In this document: positions 49,801 to 60,264 of the stretch, piece after piece
Layout: each line of letters opens with the position of its first letter
How positions within the stretch are numbered: the first letter of the stretch is position 1
Source of the DNA: Branchiostoma floridae
Taxonomy: Eukaryota; Chordata; Leptocardii; Amphioxiformes; Branchiostomatidae
DNA: 64,000 bases
NCBI RefSeq assembly: GCF_000003815.2
Contig: NC_049987.1
Coordinates: forward strand, 18,708,084-18,772,083
Direction: 5' to 3'
Notes under the pieces: model-generated
What the model was told of the DNA's origin: nothing
Databases searched by the model: none
What the model saw: the letters and a program-made list of their open reading frames with translations, nothing else
Program-made: the position numbers and the translations under genes

Positions 49801-52800
49801 AGACCGGTAGCATGGCAGGATTTGAACCATGGACCTCTGGAGTCTTGGCTTAGCATCTTGCAGTTAAACGTCACACGACCTTCAATGCAAACCATCTATC
49901 CCAATCTCTTAATCCAGCTTTGACTGCCCAAATAGAATTAAAAAATCCATATGATTTATTTCTAGGTTACAACTTACTCAGTGTGGTGTCGACAGTCGTA
50001 GCATGTGGTAAGGATAAAGGAGCAATGGATCCCATCCTCATGATCTCATGTATGGTCGCCTCCGTGTACGGCATGGCCTCACGGTCGGACATCTCCGGCA
50101 GCCTGTCACGGCCCACCACACTGTCTAACTCAGCAGCCACCTTCTCCTGTATCTCCGGGTGGGCAGCAAGGTACAGGTTGGCCCAGCGTAGAGTCCATAT
50201 AGTTGTGTCTGTACCACCTGAGGAGACCATAGTCATATCACATCAACATGTATTCTTGCATTGTTTTTATGTCAATGCACTGAAGTTTGCTATCTGGCAT
50301 ATCTTATTACCTGGATGTCTAACCTTCATCGACTCAAGTTTTACTGTTTTAGCTGACATACGATCGATCACTTGCAAATTAAAGAACACTCTACATCTAT
50401 CATAGCGTGTGCTTGTCTGATATACAAAGTACTGACTAGAGTGCAAAAGAGAGGTTAAACATTTTGTGTACCAGCAAAGACGTCATTCATAGTCTGCCTG
50501 AGATGAGTGTCTGTGAGAGAGTTGATGTCCTGGATTCCCTCCTCCTCAGCGTCCTTCTGAGCCTTGATCATGTGATCTGTGATGTCACGGAGGTTGCCTA
50601 CAGAAGTATACATTGACGTTCGCTAAGATGCACCATAAGCGTATTCTTATTTCCTTAAAAGTTAAATGACAGCGATGAGACAACCAAGCACATCGATGAA
50701 AACTGGGAGTAATGTGTCGTCATTTTTTGTGGTAAACGGGGGTCAGATACATGTGCCTTTTGTTAGTTAAAGGTGGACATATAAAAATACGCAAGTCATT
50801 TGATGATGAAATGTAAGCATAGTATTATTAGAATTCCCGCATATATGTAACTTTGGTAAAGAATACTCTTTTGAAATCATGATGCTAATTACGGTCTTAT
50901 TTTTACAAATGAAACAACATAAAACAAAAAATCTACAAAAGCTCCAAACATTTAATGGAGGTATGAGGTCTCTGATCTCTTGTTATCTTTGGAGTTACAC
51001 AACGATTGCCCAATTGATCTCAATGGTGTTTTAGTGGCCTTTTCATGACTTTCAGTGCCACTTCCAAGAAACTCTCAATGTTTATCCGAATATCACAAAA
51101 ACCAATGATTTGTGACCATACATGGGTTGCAAAGAGGTCTCCATCCTGGATCCTCAAACAAACCAAACAGAGTTGTTTCCTGTAGAAAATGATTTATATC
51201 AGTGGTCATCTTACTTGGGTCAAACGTTTCCCGGTGCTCTTCCAGATGACGCTGCAGGATCGTCAAACTCTGTTCCGTCATTTTTCGAAAGGCAGTTAGG
51301 GCTGTTGGAGGTGAAAACAAAATGGGGCTTTTAAAAGTGTTCATGTAACCAATGGTATTCAAACGCCACAGTCCCTGATTACAAGCAAGGTTTCACTTGA
51401 CAACAAGCAACGATTTGAAATCTAGGCAGTGCACGCTGATTGGTTTACCCCCAAATTAGCCCAGTCATTAATATTTACAAGGAAGACGTGCCAATAGTAC
51501 AAGGTGCGTTTGACCATTTATTTTACATATTTATTTGAATTTATCACAGAATGAATGGGGGGGGGGACAAAACAGGTGCGGGCGCTTCAATCTGATTAAG
51601 CAGAGGTAAATTTAAAATATTTTTTCAGACGCGGAGTCAGCCCTGCATAGTCTTGAGAATACACTCACCCGGGGACGGCAGGAACCGGAGTGAAGGATAG
51701 ACGTCAGCAAGAAGACCTTGTCCGAGCGTCTCGGTCATGTCCTTGCTTATTTTCATCAGGGTGATGAAGTCCTCGTCGTCCATGTTGTACCTGTTACAAA
51801 TTTATTGTTACACAGCATGTTCTGCCAATCACTCTTCTTTGGCCTTTTTATGATAAAGTCTGTAAGCAACGTTTGTGTACGGTTTCCGGTATATCATGCA
51901 AACTATATGACTCAGTTTTGAAATAAGCATTGACATTCACGTTGTATTCGTGCGCACTGGAAAAATGGGTCCGTATACAGTTAAATCCGGGGTACCCCCA
52001 TATACGAATGAAAATAATCAAATGGCCCGGATTTTACTATATCCGTACCCATTTATTCCAGTGCACTGGGGCAGTGGTGTTATTTTTTTTCAATTTTTGA
52101 CAAGAGTTACGACAAGAGCACAGCTGTTTCAATTACATTGAATGACAAACATATCCCCTTCGGGATCAAATATAACAGGGATAGGACTGTTTAGCCACAG
52201 TCGACGCTGTAGGGCAGATATCAATAAGGATTTTACCATGGTCAATATCGACCGAAGGAGTCCATATATCATAAAAGTAAAAAGGTCGAACTAGCAAATT
52301 AGTCAGCACCTTACACCGAAAGCAGTTGAACAGATGACGTTGTAGACCAGCTTATAGATGTAGCCTTCAAGGTCCACTGCTTGACCCTCCATCTTGGAGA
52401 ACTCAGCGATGGTGTCCTCCAAAGACTCGTGGACTTTGGTTTGTAGGTTCTGTCCCCAATGCGTAACCCCTAAGGGTAACAAAACAAAAAATGAATAAAT
52501 ACAAATGATCTTTATTGATACAACAAAAGTGTAGTGACTTCCGTAAGGTTTAGAGTCTCGAGTCAGCTAGCTGATATCTTGTTGTTTTTTGCCGGTGCGT
52601 AACACCGGCTTAGAGGCGAGAGAAGCAGTTCGTTTAACGGTTTGATTTGCATGGATGAATGGATGCATGGATGCATGGATCGGTCAATTTAACCAAACTC
52701 TTCTTATAGCCCTTCTATACGCACCATTACGCAATGTAGTTAGCGTGTCCGAGCGGTCTACGCGCTGGGAGGATATGGCAATTTGCTTTTGCAGCCGTGG

Positions 52801-55144
52801 ATCGTGGGTTCGAACCCCACTTGTAACAATTTTTTTCTTTGTTAGACAAATCTCATGTAATGTTTTTTAATAGAAGACAGACCAATTCAGTAATTCGATG
52901 ATTAAAAACTCTTTTTTCATGTGATTTTGTTTAACATCCAGGCTTTTTTTTTCAAAATACGCACCGGCCAGCTTTTTTCAGAAGCTTTCTTGTTTAATCT
53001 AAGTTGCTATGATAAGATGACGAAAATTTATACGCGCAGATGTCATCAATAAAATTGAATCAACATAACCTTAATGTAAAAAAAGGCTAGAACTGATTCC
53101 AAGTGGACGCAGATCATCAAAAGTTTGCAGCGCTCTGTCTCAACTTTACCTGATGGCACCATGGAACAGTTTTCGGTGCAGTTTCCAGGTAGGGCTGTAG
53201 TCTGTGAAGGCGATGTCTTTTCCACCTTCTGTCAGAATTTCATCTGGATGATAGAGATAAAAGCAGAAATGTTACACTACTTCACCTTCAGAAAACATGT
53301 GCACTGAAAAAACACATATGAAATAGCCAACGTGTGAAAAAGATGTCTAGTCATGTGCTTCATCGACGTATGTCTAGTCAAGCTTTAACCCTATTCAGAC
53401 CGGGGGTGGTGGCTTTTGAGGCCTCCGCCAACTTTGATGTCCTATAACGCCAGAACGGCTTATGCTAATGCCACCAAATTTGGTGCGTTTTCCTAAAATA
53501 TTGTTGACAACAATTTCACGAAGTTTGACAAATTTTCAAGGTTTTTGTGTTGCCATGGCAACCGTTTGTTGACAGGCAGTTTTACCAAAAATCGCTAATT
53601 TCAGTTCTAGCAATGTTTTTTCCACGTTTATTTGCTATATTACTGCTATATTACCACATACTTGTAAGATATTATGTCTACATCGCGTCCTAAAAATTTG
53701 GTGGCCCTACAACACGTCGTGTTAGAGTTATAGGACTTAGAAGTGGAGGGACTCAAAAGCCCCCAAACCCCCCCCCCCCTTCCCCGTCCAGGGATGACCA
53801 AAAAAGCCCGGTCTGAATAGGGTTAAATTGTTGCACATTGATCACGACTCCACCAAATCTTCAAACAGTTCTTACCGTGGGATAAGATAGTAATCTAAGC
53901 TCACCGATTGAGTGAAGCCGGCCTAGCAGTGTACATTTCCCACCGGCTACACTCCTTCTGTCAGCTTATAATACTATCTATCCAACGGTAGGATCTGCTT
54001 GGAGATTATGACTTACCAACCTGATCAAACTATTCAACTGCAACGTACACATCTTTCACCACCACCCCCCTCCCAACCATTGTCCAGTGTACTTTCTGAT
54101 CATCAGCATTATGATCATCCTCGCCGCATATTAGTCATGTTAACTGAGATCCATGCACAACAAGTGCCTTCACGTGCTCAACCTGTGGCAGACTGTGTAG
54201 GAGTCGGGCCGGTCTAGTTGCACACCGCCGAGTCCATGTGAATTGATCGTCCGTATAGATGGAAATGACAGAAGAAGAAGGTAGCTAAAATGAGCACTTA
54301 CTTGATAGAATCTTCGGCCTGCCTGCAAAGTCCACTCCCTTCTTCACAAAAGCCTCCTTTACAGCATCCAGACTGTTCAGTACAACCACATCCGTCATTC
54401 CCATCTTCAGACTGAAAACGTCTCCGTACTTCTGGGCGAGGTCGATGAAGGTGATGTACATCCTACCACTAAACACTAAACGATTGGAATAAAATTTAAA
54501 AAAAGGGAATGAATGGAGTTGAGATATATTTTGAGTTGGCCGCCAAGCACTGTAACAGAGGAGAACGACTTATATTGGCGCAAACCCACAGAATATCAAT
54601 AAAAAGGTTGCAGCTTTACCTGGGAAACAGGCGGGTTCCGGTGGATGGAAACATGCATGTTGTTTGTTTTATCTTTTTCACATGGTACAGAAAATGGCAT
54701 CTGATACGCTCACTTTAGAAGAGAAGACAACGTCGATAAACACTGTATAGATGAAAATAGTACATACAAAATGATCCACTATAAGCAAGGCTCCGGATAC
54801 GTATGTGTAGCGACAGGAATTGTGTGTCTCATGTCAAACAAAAAAATAATGATAAGAATAATAGAAAAAGGTCATTTTTTTTCATTTGCATAACAATGTC
54901 TTGAACTGATTTGCTTATGTACCAAGGCCCTTTATCGTTGAGATACTAGTATAACCCATAATTTCTGCCACTGCACATGCATACTCTAAACCGTGAACGT
55001 GCTTATTTGATACTTACAGTAAATGTTACCAATGATTGGCCAGAAAAATGGTCCAGGGGGCATACGCCATCGTTTCATATAGTCCCTCAACCACGTGAGC
55101 AAAAGCAGGGTCACTATCCCAGCGGCTATCGTCATAAGCCACAT
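46887..55144 (-). CDS. Cytochrome P450, CYP2 clan (P450-3); one extra base in exon 4
   Basis: Ten coding exons, minus strand: 55018-55144, 54302-54475, 53150-53243, 52310-52469, 51669-51790, 51215-51301, 50472-50597, 49978-50217, 48246-48405 and 46887-47082. Seen: hydrophobic N-terminus and RMPPGP hinge; WKLHR in helix C; FAGGTDTT in helix I, the canonical acid-alcohol pair; EIMR; PERF; and heme loop [11 protein letters not shown], with Asp for the usual Glu. Exon 4 is 160 nt against 159 in both paralogues: near its start the minus strand reads GCATTGGGGACAG where P450-2 has GCGTCAGGACAG, shifting frame and leading to a stop. A base-call error in the G run or a true pseudogenising change are both possible. 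Otherwise the same exon phases as its neighbours. Its first-exon intron is about 5 kb, against 1.7-1.9 kb in the other copies. It has the most conventional catalytic site of the three. Confidence 0.88.
47273..48174. mobile_element. piggyBac-like non-autonomous element in P450-3 intron 9
   Basis: Left end CTATTCAGACCGGGG and right end CCCCGGTCTGAATAGGG followed by TTAA at 48175-48178; the left TTAACC is degraded. About 900 bp, non-coding, with TTTTGAG / CTCAAAAG subterminal pairs. Same family as 53389-53822. Confidence 0.65.
51954..52064. mobile_element. Short foldback element in P450-3 intron 4
   Basis: GCACTGGAAAAATGGGTCCG then TATACAGTTAAATCCGGG pairs with its inverse at the right (CCCGGATTTTACTATATCCG then TACCCATTTATTCCAGTGC). 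111 bp in total; near-complete hairpin. Confidence 0.7.
52739..52828 (+). tRNA. tRNA-Leu-like sequence, probably a pseudogene
   Basis: A-box-like TGTCCGAGCGGTCTACGCG, perfect T-arm GTGGG-TTCGAAC-CCCAC and 3' end TTGTAACA resemble tRNA-Leu. A T7 run follows at 52830. The acceptor stem pairs at only four of seven positions cleanly and I could not draw a sound anticodon stem, so it is likely decayed or SINE-related. It lies in P450-3 intron 3, opposite strand. Confidence 0.45.
53389..53822. mobile_element. piggyBac-like MITE with TTAA target duplication
   Basis: Ends CCCTATTCAGACCGGG and (inverted) CCCTATTCAGACCGGG, 434 bp, flanked by TTAA at 53385-53388 and 53823-53826. TTAA and CCC ends are the piggyBac signature. 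No transposase. In P450-3 intron 2. Confidence 0.82.
54165..54246 (+). mobile_element. LINE remnant, C-terminal zinc-finger end
   Basis: The frame reads [19 protein letters not shown] then RRVHVN and a TGA stop. This Cys-x2-Cys...His-x3-4-His finger closes many non-LTR reverse transcriptase ORFs. A GAAGAAGAAG tail follows. The rest of the element is missing or unrecognisable. Confidence 0.6.
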
Positions 55145-56952
55145 CGTCCTGTAGGAAAGTTGGGGGTGAAGGGATAAGCCCGTTCACACTTCCGTGTGCG
55201 CATGTATGCACGGCGGGAATTGTGGGTAATACGTTAAAAGCTTTCGTCTCGATGATTTGCATAACAATGTCCAGCAGACGTTTGTAGGTCATAATATTAC
55301 CTACAGGTCCTATCGCCGCGCATGCGTACTTTAAGTTGTGAAAAAGCTTATACAGGTATCGGTTATTCATTTGACGCCATGTTGATTACAGTGTGTGGCC
55401 GTAAAGCACACGAAGATGCCTTTGCTAAGTCCAACGGTCTTTACCTGCCAATACGAACAACGGGGCATTCAAATTATCTATGGCGTCCCATGAAAAGCCA
55501 ATATAAACATACAGGTTTGTGTGTGTCCTGGGTTGTTCGATTATTTCAACTTCTTGTCATCGGTCTGTATTTTGTCTAAAGCTGCGGGTTATGCTGGGAT
55601 ATTTTTTTTTTATTTCACTTGGTCTTACCTCTACCTTGCCCCTATTCTCTATGTGCGGTGGCTTATAAAATGCCGCTATGTACTGTAAATACTGTAAATA
55701 AATAATAGGGCACTCTTCTATTAAAACAGAGCATAGTTTTTTTTCGCCTGTAGGGATTTTACAAAGTGACAGGCTTCAACGCTTATGATAGGATGTAAAG
55801 GGAAGGTACAAAAATAAAAATAAAAAGTTTGACTTAAACTTAGGGTACAATGTACAGAATCTGTGGAAATGAGTTGACGTTGTCTGCTAGTTCTCTTCAC
55901 GCCCAGCGGACTTCATCATACTGCAACCAGTCGAGTTGTTGTTAACAGTATTCAGTGGACCGAATCGGAGGCCTATTTTAGTTATTGAATTTGCCATTTT
56001 AAGCTTACGAAAATGTATTGTCATGTCATGAAATTAAGATGGTGTCGGAGTGGATAATTTTTTCCGTCCCAACAAGTAAATTTCCATCCAGCGTCATGCA
56101 GGGATGGGTCCTTTAGAGAGTAGAGTCGATTCCGAGTCACCGAGAGGTTTTTGAAATAATATTTGTAATAAGTTTGAACTATTCTAAGCAAAATACTATT
56201 TCAGCCACTGAAGTTCTGAATTGTTCAAACAATTGAAAATGAAAGTTTGAACATGTTTGAACCTATCTATATATGTTGGAAATATTGGGAAATTAATGGT
56301 ATCAATATCTCTTTATTTAGAACAATTTAGAAACATCTATGTGTTTTTGTCATCATGTTCCAACAATTTGTGTCATTTTTTTCCTCCATAAAAACTTTTA
56401 TTACCCCCATTAACCAAGCTGCTAAGCTGGGCCTTTTGTTTGGGTCTTGTATTTTTAGATTTTCTTTAGTAGACACTGGTGACTCTTTTGTGAGAAGCAG
56501 TCAGACAGACACAATTTCCTGTACTTGGCAAGGATGTGTGAATTGTCCTCTACCCAGCCCACTGACCCAGTTTCATCATATTGTTTCAATGTTCGAACAT
56601 GTGATCACAAATGATGAATCTATGTTGGAACAGTTGAAAAAGTAACAGAAATAATGGATTTGATATTAGAAATGTTTCTAACATGTATGAACACTATTAA
56701 TAGAAAATATCTAGAACATCACACAGATGTTATAAATAGTTCTTAACAGTTACTTATCACGTTTAGAATGTTATAAAGATTTCCAAAATGTTGGAACAAA
56801 AGGAAAGAAATACCCTCTTGGTAATGTGGAATCGACTCTACTAGTACTCCACCGAACAAACATCAACTCATGAATACAGTCAAAACTGACATATCCCCGC
56901 TACTACCAGCCACAGTTCCCCCCTCGCTGCCGTGCACAGAAGGATCTCTATG

Positions 56953-57230
56953 TAGCCTCCTTCACCGGCTTCTCTGGGAATCTTGGCCAAATTTTTTTTT
57001 TTTGGGGGGGGGCTTTAAGTCGATTCGCTGGTACTGGGAAGCCGATTTCGCCTCGCCAGTACAAGCTTTCCGCTGTATATTCCTTTCCCGGCATATATTC
57101 CTTTCCCGGCGCATAATAATATCCCCGGTTAAAAATCGCGAATCGACCTACCGATAACCTCCCCCCCCCCCCCCCCAAAAAAAAATAAAAAATTTGCCAA
57201 GGTTCCCAGAGAGGCCGGTGAAGGAGGCTA
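56953..57230. mobile_element. Mutator-like MITE, 9-bp target duplication
   Basis: Ends TAGCCTCCTTCACCGGC with a 45-bp imperfect inverted repeat. 278 bp, flanked by ATCTCTATG at 56944-56952 and 57231-57239. A 9-bp duplication with long terminal repeats fits Mutator-like elements. Non-coding, with poly-G and poly-C runs next to the arms. Confidence 0.8.
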
Positions 57231-57824
57231 ATCTCTATGGCTGTGTCAAGCGTTGTGACGCCGACCAATTTACAACTACCATTGAGGAGTCGTGGATAAA
57301 TACAGTACGTGTTTTCTGTGACCTGAATGTGTCAGTAAGCTGCTGTAGACAAACACCACACAACCCAAATACACACAATTCCTGCGACTCCGTAGGCTCT
57401 GGGTAGCTTAGCTTAAGGCTAATCTTTCGTAGTCAATTCTGTACCAGAAACCTTTACATTTTCATGCATCATGCACAATGTTAGAAACGTTATCATCTCT
57501 GGCAAAGAGCTCTATTTTGTTCCATTCGGTAAGCTATGCAAACACGGTGGGTCGTTTGCTATTATACAAGTGTCTAGGGAAAAAGCTTAGTGGTCCTTAG
57601 TGGTAGGGAAACTAAACTCACTAGTCAAGAATCGTGGATTTCATGGTCTTTTTAGACCCCTTGTTATTGTCACTCTCTCTTCATGGCCAGGGACAGAATT
57701 GTGAGGAGTTTACAGTAGGCTAGGCTAAGTCGCAAGGGTCCGGAGCGGTTGCCATTCATTCGGCGCCACGCAGATGACCTCAATGTGACAGCAATGTATG
57801 TTTTGAAACACTCACACCGGGAAG

Positions 57825-58259
57825 TAGTGGTGCGTACCTAAAGCCCGGACTTGGAATTGGACCTAAAAAAGTTTAGGTCCAAGTCCAAAAAAAAGCTAAA
57901 TGTCCGGACTCAAGTCCGGACTTGCAAAAAGCTATATGTCCATTATATTCCCTTTTCTTGTTCTAAACCATCTAAAACCTTCCATAGACAGTGAAATTTG
58001 CACTGGAAAAAGCCAAAAACATTTTGTGTTTGCACTGGCTGTATATAATTTGCATGTATTGTTCACATTGCATTTCAATTCATGCTAACATGCAATTTTA
58101 TATGCACCATCCCTCCTCCCCCTCAAAAAAGAAAACTTTCTAGCGCACATGATACGCAATGATGGGTCCAGGTCCGGACTTAAAGTCCGGACCTGAACCT
58201 GAATTGCTGGACTTGAATCCGGGCCTGAACCTGAATTTGAGTTTAGGTACGCACCACTA
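57825..58259. mobile_element. hAT-like MITE, second family, 8-bp target duplication
   Basis: Ends TAGTGGTGCGTACCTAAA and its inverse, 435 bp, flanked by CCGGGAAG at 57817-57824 and 58260-58267. Like the 25427 family it is rich in AGTCCGGAC and GGTCC motifs. Confidence 0.85.
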
Positions 58260-58620
58260 CCGGGAAGGCCCTCTACTCTTTTCGATAAGTGTGCGTTCTT
58301 TAACGTGCTCGAGGTGTGGCTTTCCCCAAACACGGGTCCTCCATCCTAGGGAAGGCCGTATTACGTAACCGAAGCATTAGTACCCTATTCTAACCAAGTA
58401 TCCCTCCGCTCCAGCGTAGAAGACATCTCACATGTTAGGTATGGGGATTGATATCGGGTGTTAGTGGGACGTCCTCCACTGACGGAGCAAAACTTCTCAG
58501 CAAGGAGAAATACTAAATGGTGGGCGGGTGTTTTCTTTTCTTTTTTTTAATTTCCCCCATCTCCTTACCTTCACCAACCAACTTATTAACCCCACTCATG
58601 TAACTCTTACTCTTCATTTC

Positions 58621-58800
58621 CTTGCTTCCATCTTGCTTTCCTGCGCTCGGCATTCACTTGGACTGTCTGCATGGATTTCCTTTGTTCTGTGCATATTATA
58701 CCCTGTATACACGTGGCAGGCATCACCTGTTTCCTGTTCTTTATTAGATTTGTTAACTTTCTACACCTGCGCTTGGGATTACTTGATTAGAATAGGCGGA
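58621..58800 (+). repeat. Direct repeat, left copy, flanking the minisatellite
   Basis: About 170 bp (starts near TTGCTTTCCTGCGCTCGGCA, ends near TGCGCTTGGGATTACTTGAT) recurs at 59745-59925 with few changes and a small insertion. It indicates a local duplication bracketing the 35-bp array. Confidence 0.85.
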
Positions 58801-58830
58801 GACAAAAGACTTCCACTCTTCCACATGTAC

Positions 58831-59578
58831 ACAATTCCGGGCACCAAACCACCTATGTCCATTACACAACTCCGGACCATATACTGCCCATATACATTAC
58901 ACAACTCCGGGCCATATACTGCCCATATACATTACACAATTCCGGGCCATATATCGCCCATATCCATTACACAATTCCGGGCCATATACTGCTCATATAC
59001 ATTACACAATTCCGGGCCATATACTGCTCATATACATTACACAATTCCGGGCCATATATCGCCCATATCCATTACACAATTCCGGGCCATATACTGCTCA
59101 TATACATTACACAATTCCGGGCCATATACTGCTCATATCCATTACACAATTCCGGGCCAAATACCGCCCATGTACATTACACAACAACGGGCCATATACT
59201 GCCCATGCATTACACAATTCCGGGCCATATACTGCCCATATACACAATTCCGGGCCATAATCCGCCCATGTCCATTACACAATTCCGGGCCATATATCGC
59301 CCATATCCAATACACAATTCCGGGCCATATACTACTCATATACATCACACAATTCCGGGCCAAATACCGCCCATGTCCATTACACAACAACGGGCCATAT
59401 ACTGCCCATATCCATTACACAATTCCAGGCCATGTACCGCCCATGCATTACACAACAGCGGGCCATATACCGCCCATATCTATTACACAATTCCGGCCTT
59501 TACTAGTAATGATATATTATACAATTCCAGGCAACAAACCTGCCATTTCCATGTAGGACAATTTCGGACAACAAATTG
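58831..59578 (+). repeat. 35-bp minisatellite, about 20 units
   Basis: Unit begins ACAATTCCGGGCCATATACT and ends GCTCATATACATTAC, with variants such as ACAACAACGG and shorter 30- and 33-bp units. Since 35 is not a multiple of three, the reading frame rotates and a 342-codon plus-strand frame (58528-59556) stays open by virtue of the repeat. There is no sign it is a gene. Confidence 0.93.
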
Positions 59579-59744
59579 CGGCCGCCCGCTAAAATCTAGA
59601 AAAACTCCAAACATCATACGTATAGCGAACTTAAAACAACAAGAACCTTTCCAGTGAATATATGGTGCCGGTGCGGCCTCGGTGGGTGGGGGTGGGTGCT
59701 GGAGTCGGGCTTCGGGACACGTTCGTACATGAAACGCCGCTTCC

Positions 59745-59925
59745 ATCTCGCTTTCCTGCGCTCTGCATTCACTTGGACTGTCTGCATGGATTTCCTTTGT
59801 TCTGTGCATATTATACCCTGTATACACGTGGCAGGCATCACCTGTTTCCCTTAATCTTTCTCACCTGTTCTTTATTAGATTTGTTAACTTTCTACACCTG
59901 CGCTTGGGATTACTTAGTTGATTAG
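59745..59925 (+). repeat. Direct repeat, right copy
   Basis: Matches 58621-58800; contains TCACTTGGACTGTCTGCATG, TATACACGTGGCAGGCATCA and TTTCTACACCTGCGCTTGGG. Has an extra CTTAATCTTTCTCAC stretch not present in the left copy. Confidence 0.85.
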
Positions 59926-59934
59926 AATTGAGAA

Positions 59935-60062
59935 AAGTCGTGTTAAGGTGCCTTTCCCAAGGGCATAAGATCTGTGGCACATCGACGGATTCGAACCCAG
60001 AACTTTAATATCGACTTATGGGTTATCGACCGAACACCCTGCCGATTGCGCTACAGGAACCC
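59935..60062 (-). mobile_element. tRNA-derived SINE
   Basis: Minus strand starts GGGTTCCTGTAGCGCAATCG (A-box) and has the B-box GTTCTGGGTTCGAATCCG, then the body start CCCTTGGGAAAGGCACCTTA. It ends beside the P450-3 first exon. Confidence 0.7.
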
Positions 60063-60096
60063 AAGTTATAAAGGAGTAAAAACAGTAGCTCAGTAC

Positions 60097-60127
60097 CTGC
60101 AGTGTTGTCTCCGAGTCCTCACCGAAG
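60097..60127 (-). other. P450-3 non-coding first exon (5'UTR), cut by gap
   Basis: Minus-strand GGAGACAACACTGCAG then the donor GTACTG, as in P450-1 and P450-2. The 5' side is lost in the gap at 60128. Assignment to P450-3 rests on order and similarity. Confidence 0.55.
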
Positions 60128-60227
60128 NNNNNNNNNNNNNNNNNNNNNNNNNNNNNNNNNNNNNNNNNNNNNNNNNNNNNNNNNNNNNNNNNNNNNNNNN
60201 NNNNNNNNNNNNNNNNNNNNNNNNNNN
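60128..60227. other. Assembly gap (100 N, probably of unknown size)
   Basis: Exactly 100 N, a conventional size for unsized gaps. It interrupts the P450-3 first exon and may hide its promoter. Confidence 1.
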
Positions 60228-60264
60228 AGGACCAGGCGTTATGACACCATGTACACCGAGGAAC

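Noticed and set aside
49920..50405. 161-codon plus-strand open frame
   Set aside because: Antisense shadow of P450-3 exon 8; the same shadow occurs opposite exon 8 of P450-1 and P450-2.
58528..59556. Long plus-strand open frame of 342 codons
   Set aside because: It is created by the 35-bp minisatellite, with no initiation context, splice signals or recognisable domain; treated as a repeat.
58831..59578. CRISPR-like repeat array
   Set aside because: Units are directly tandem with no spacers, and the genome is eukaryotic.
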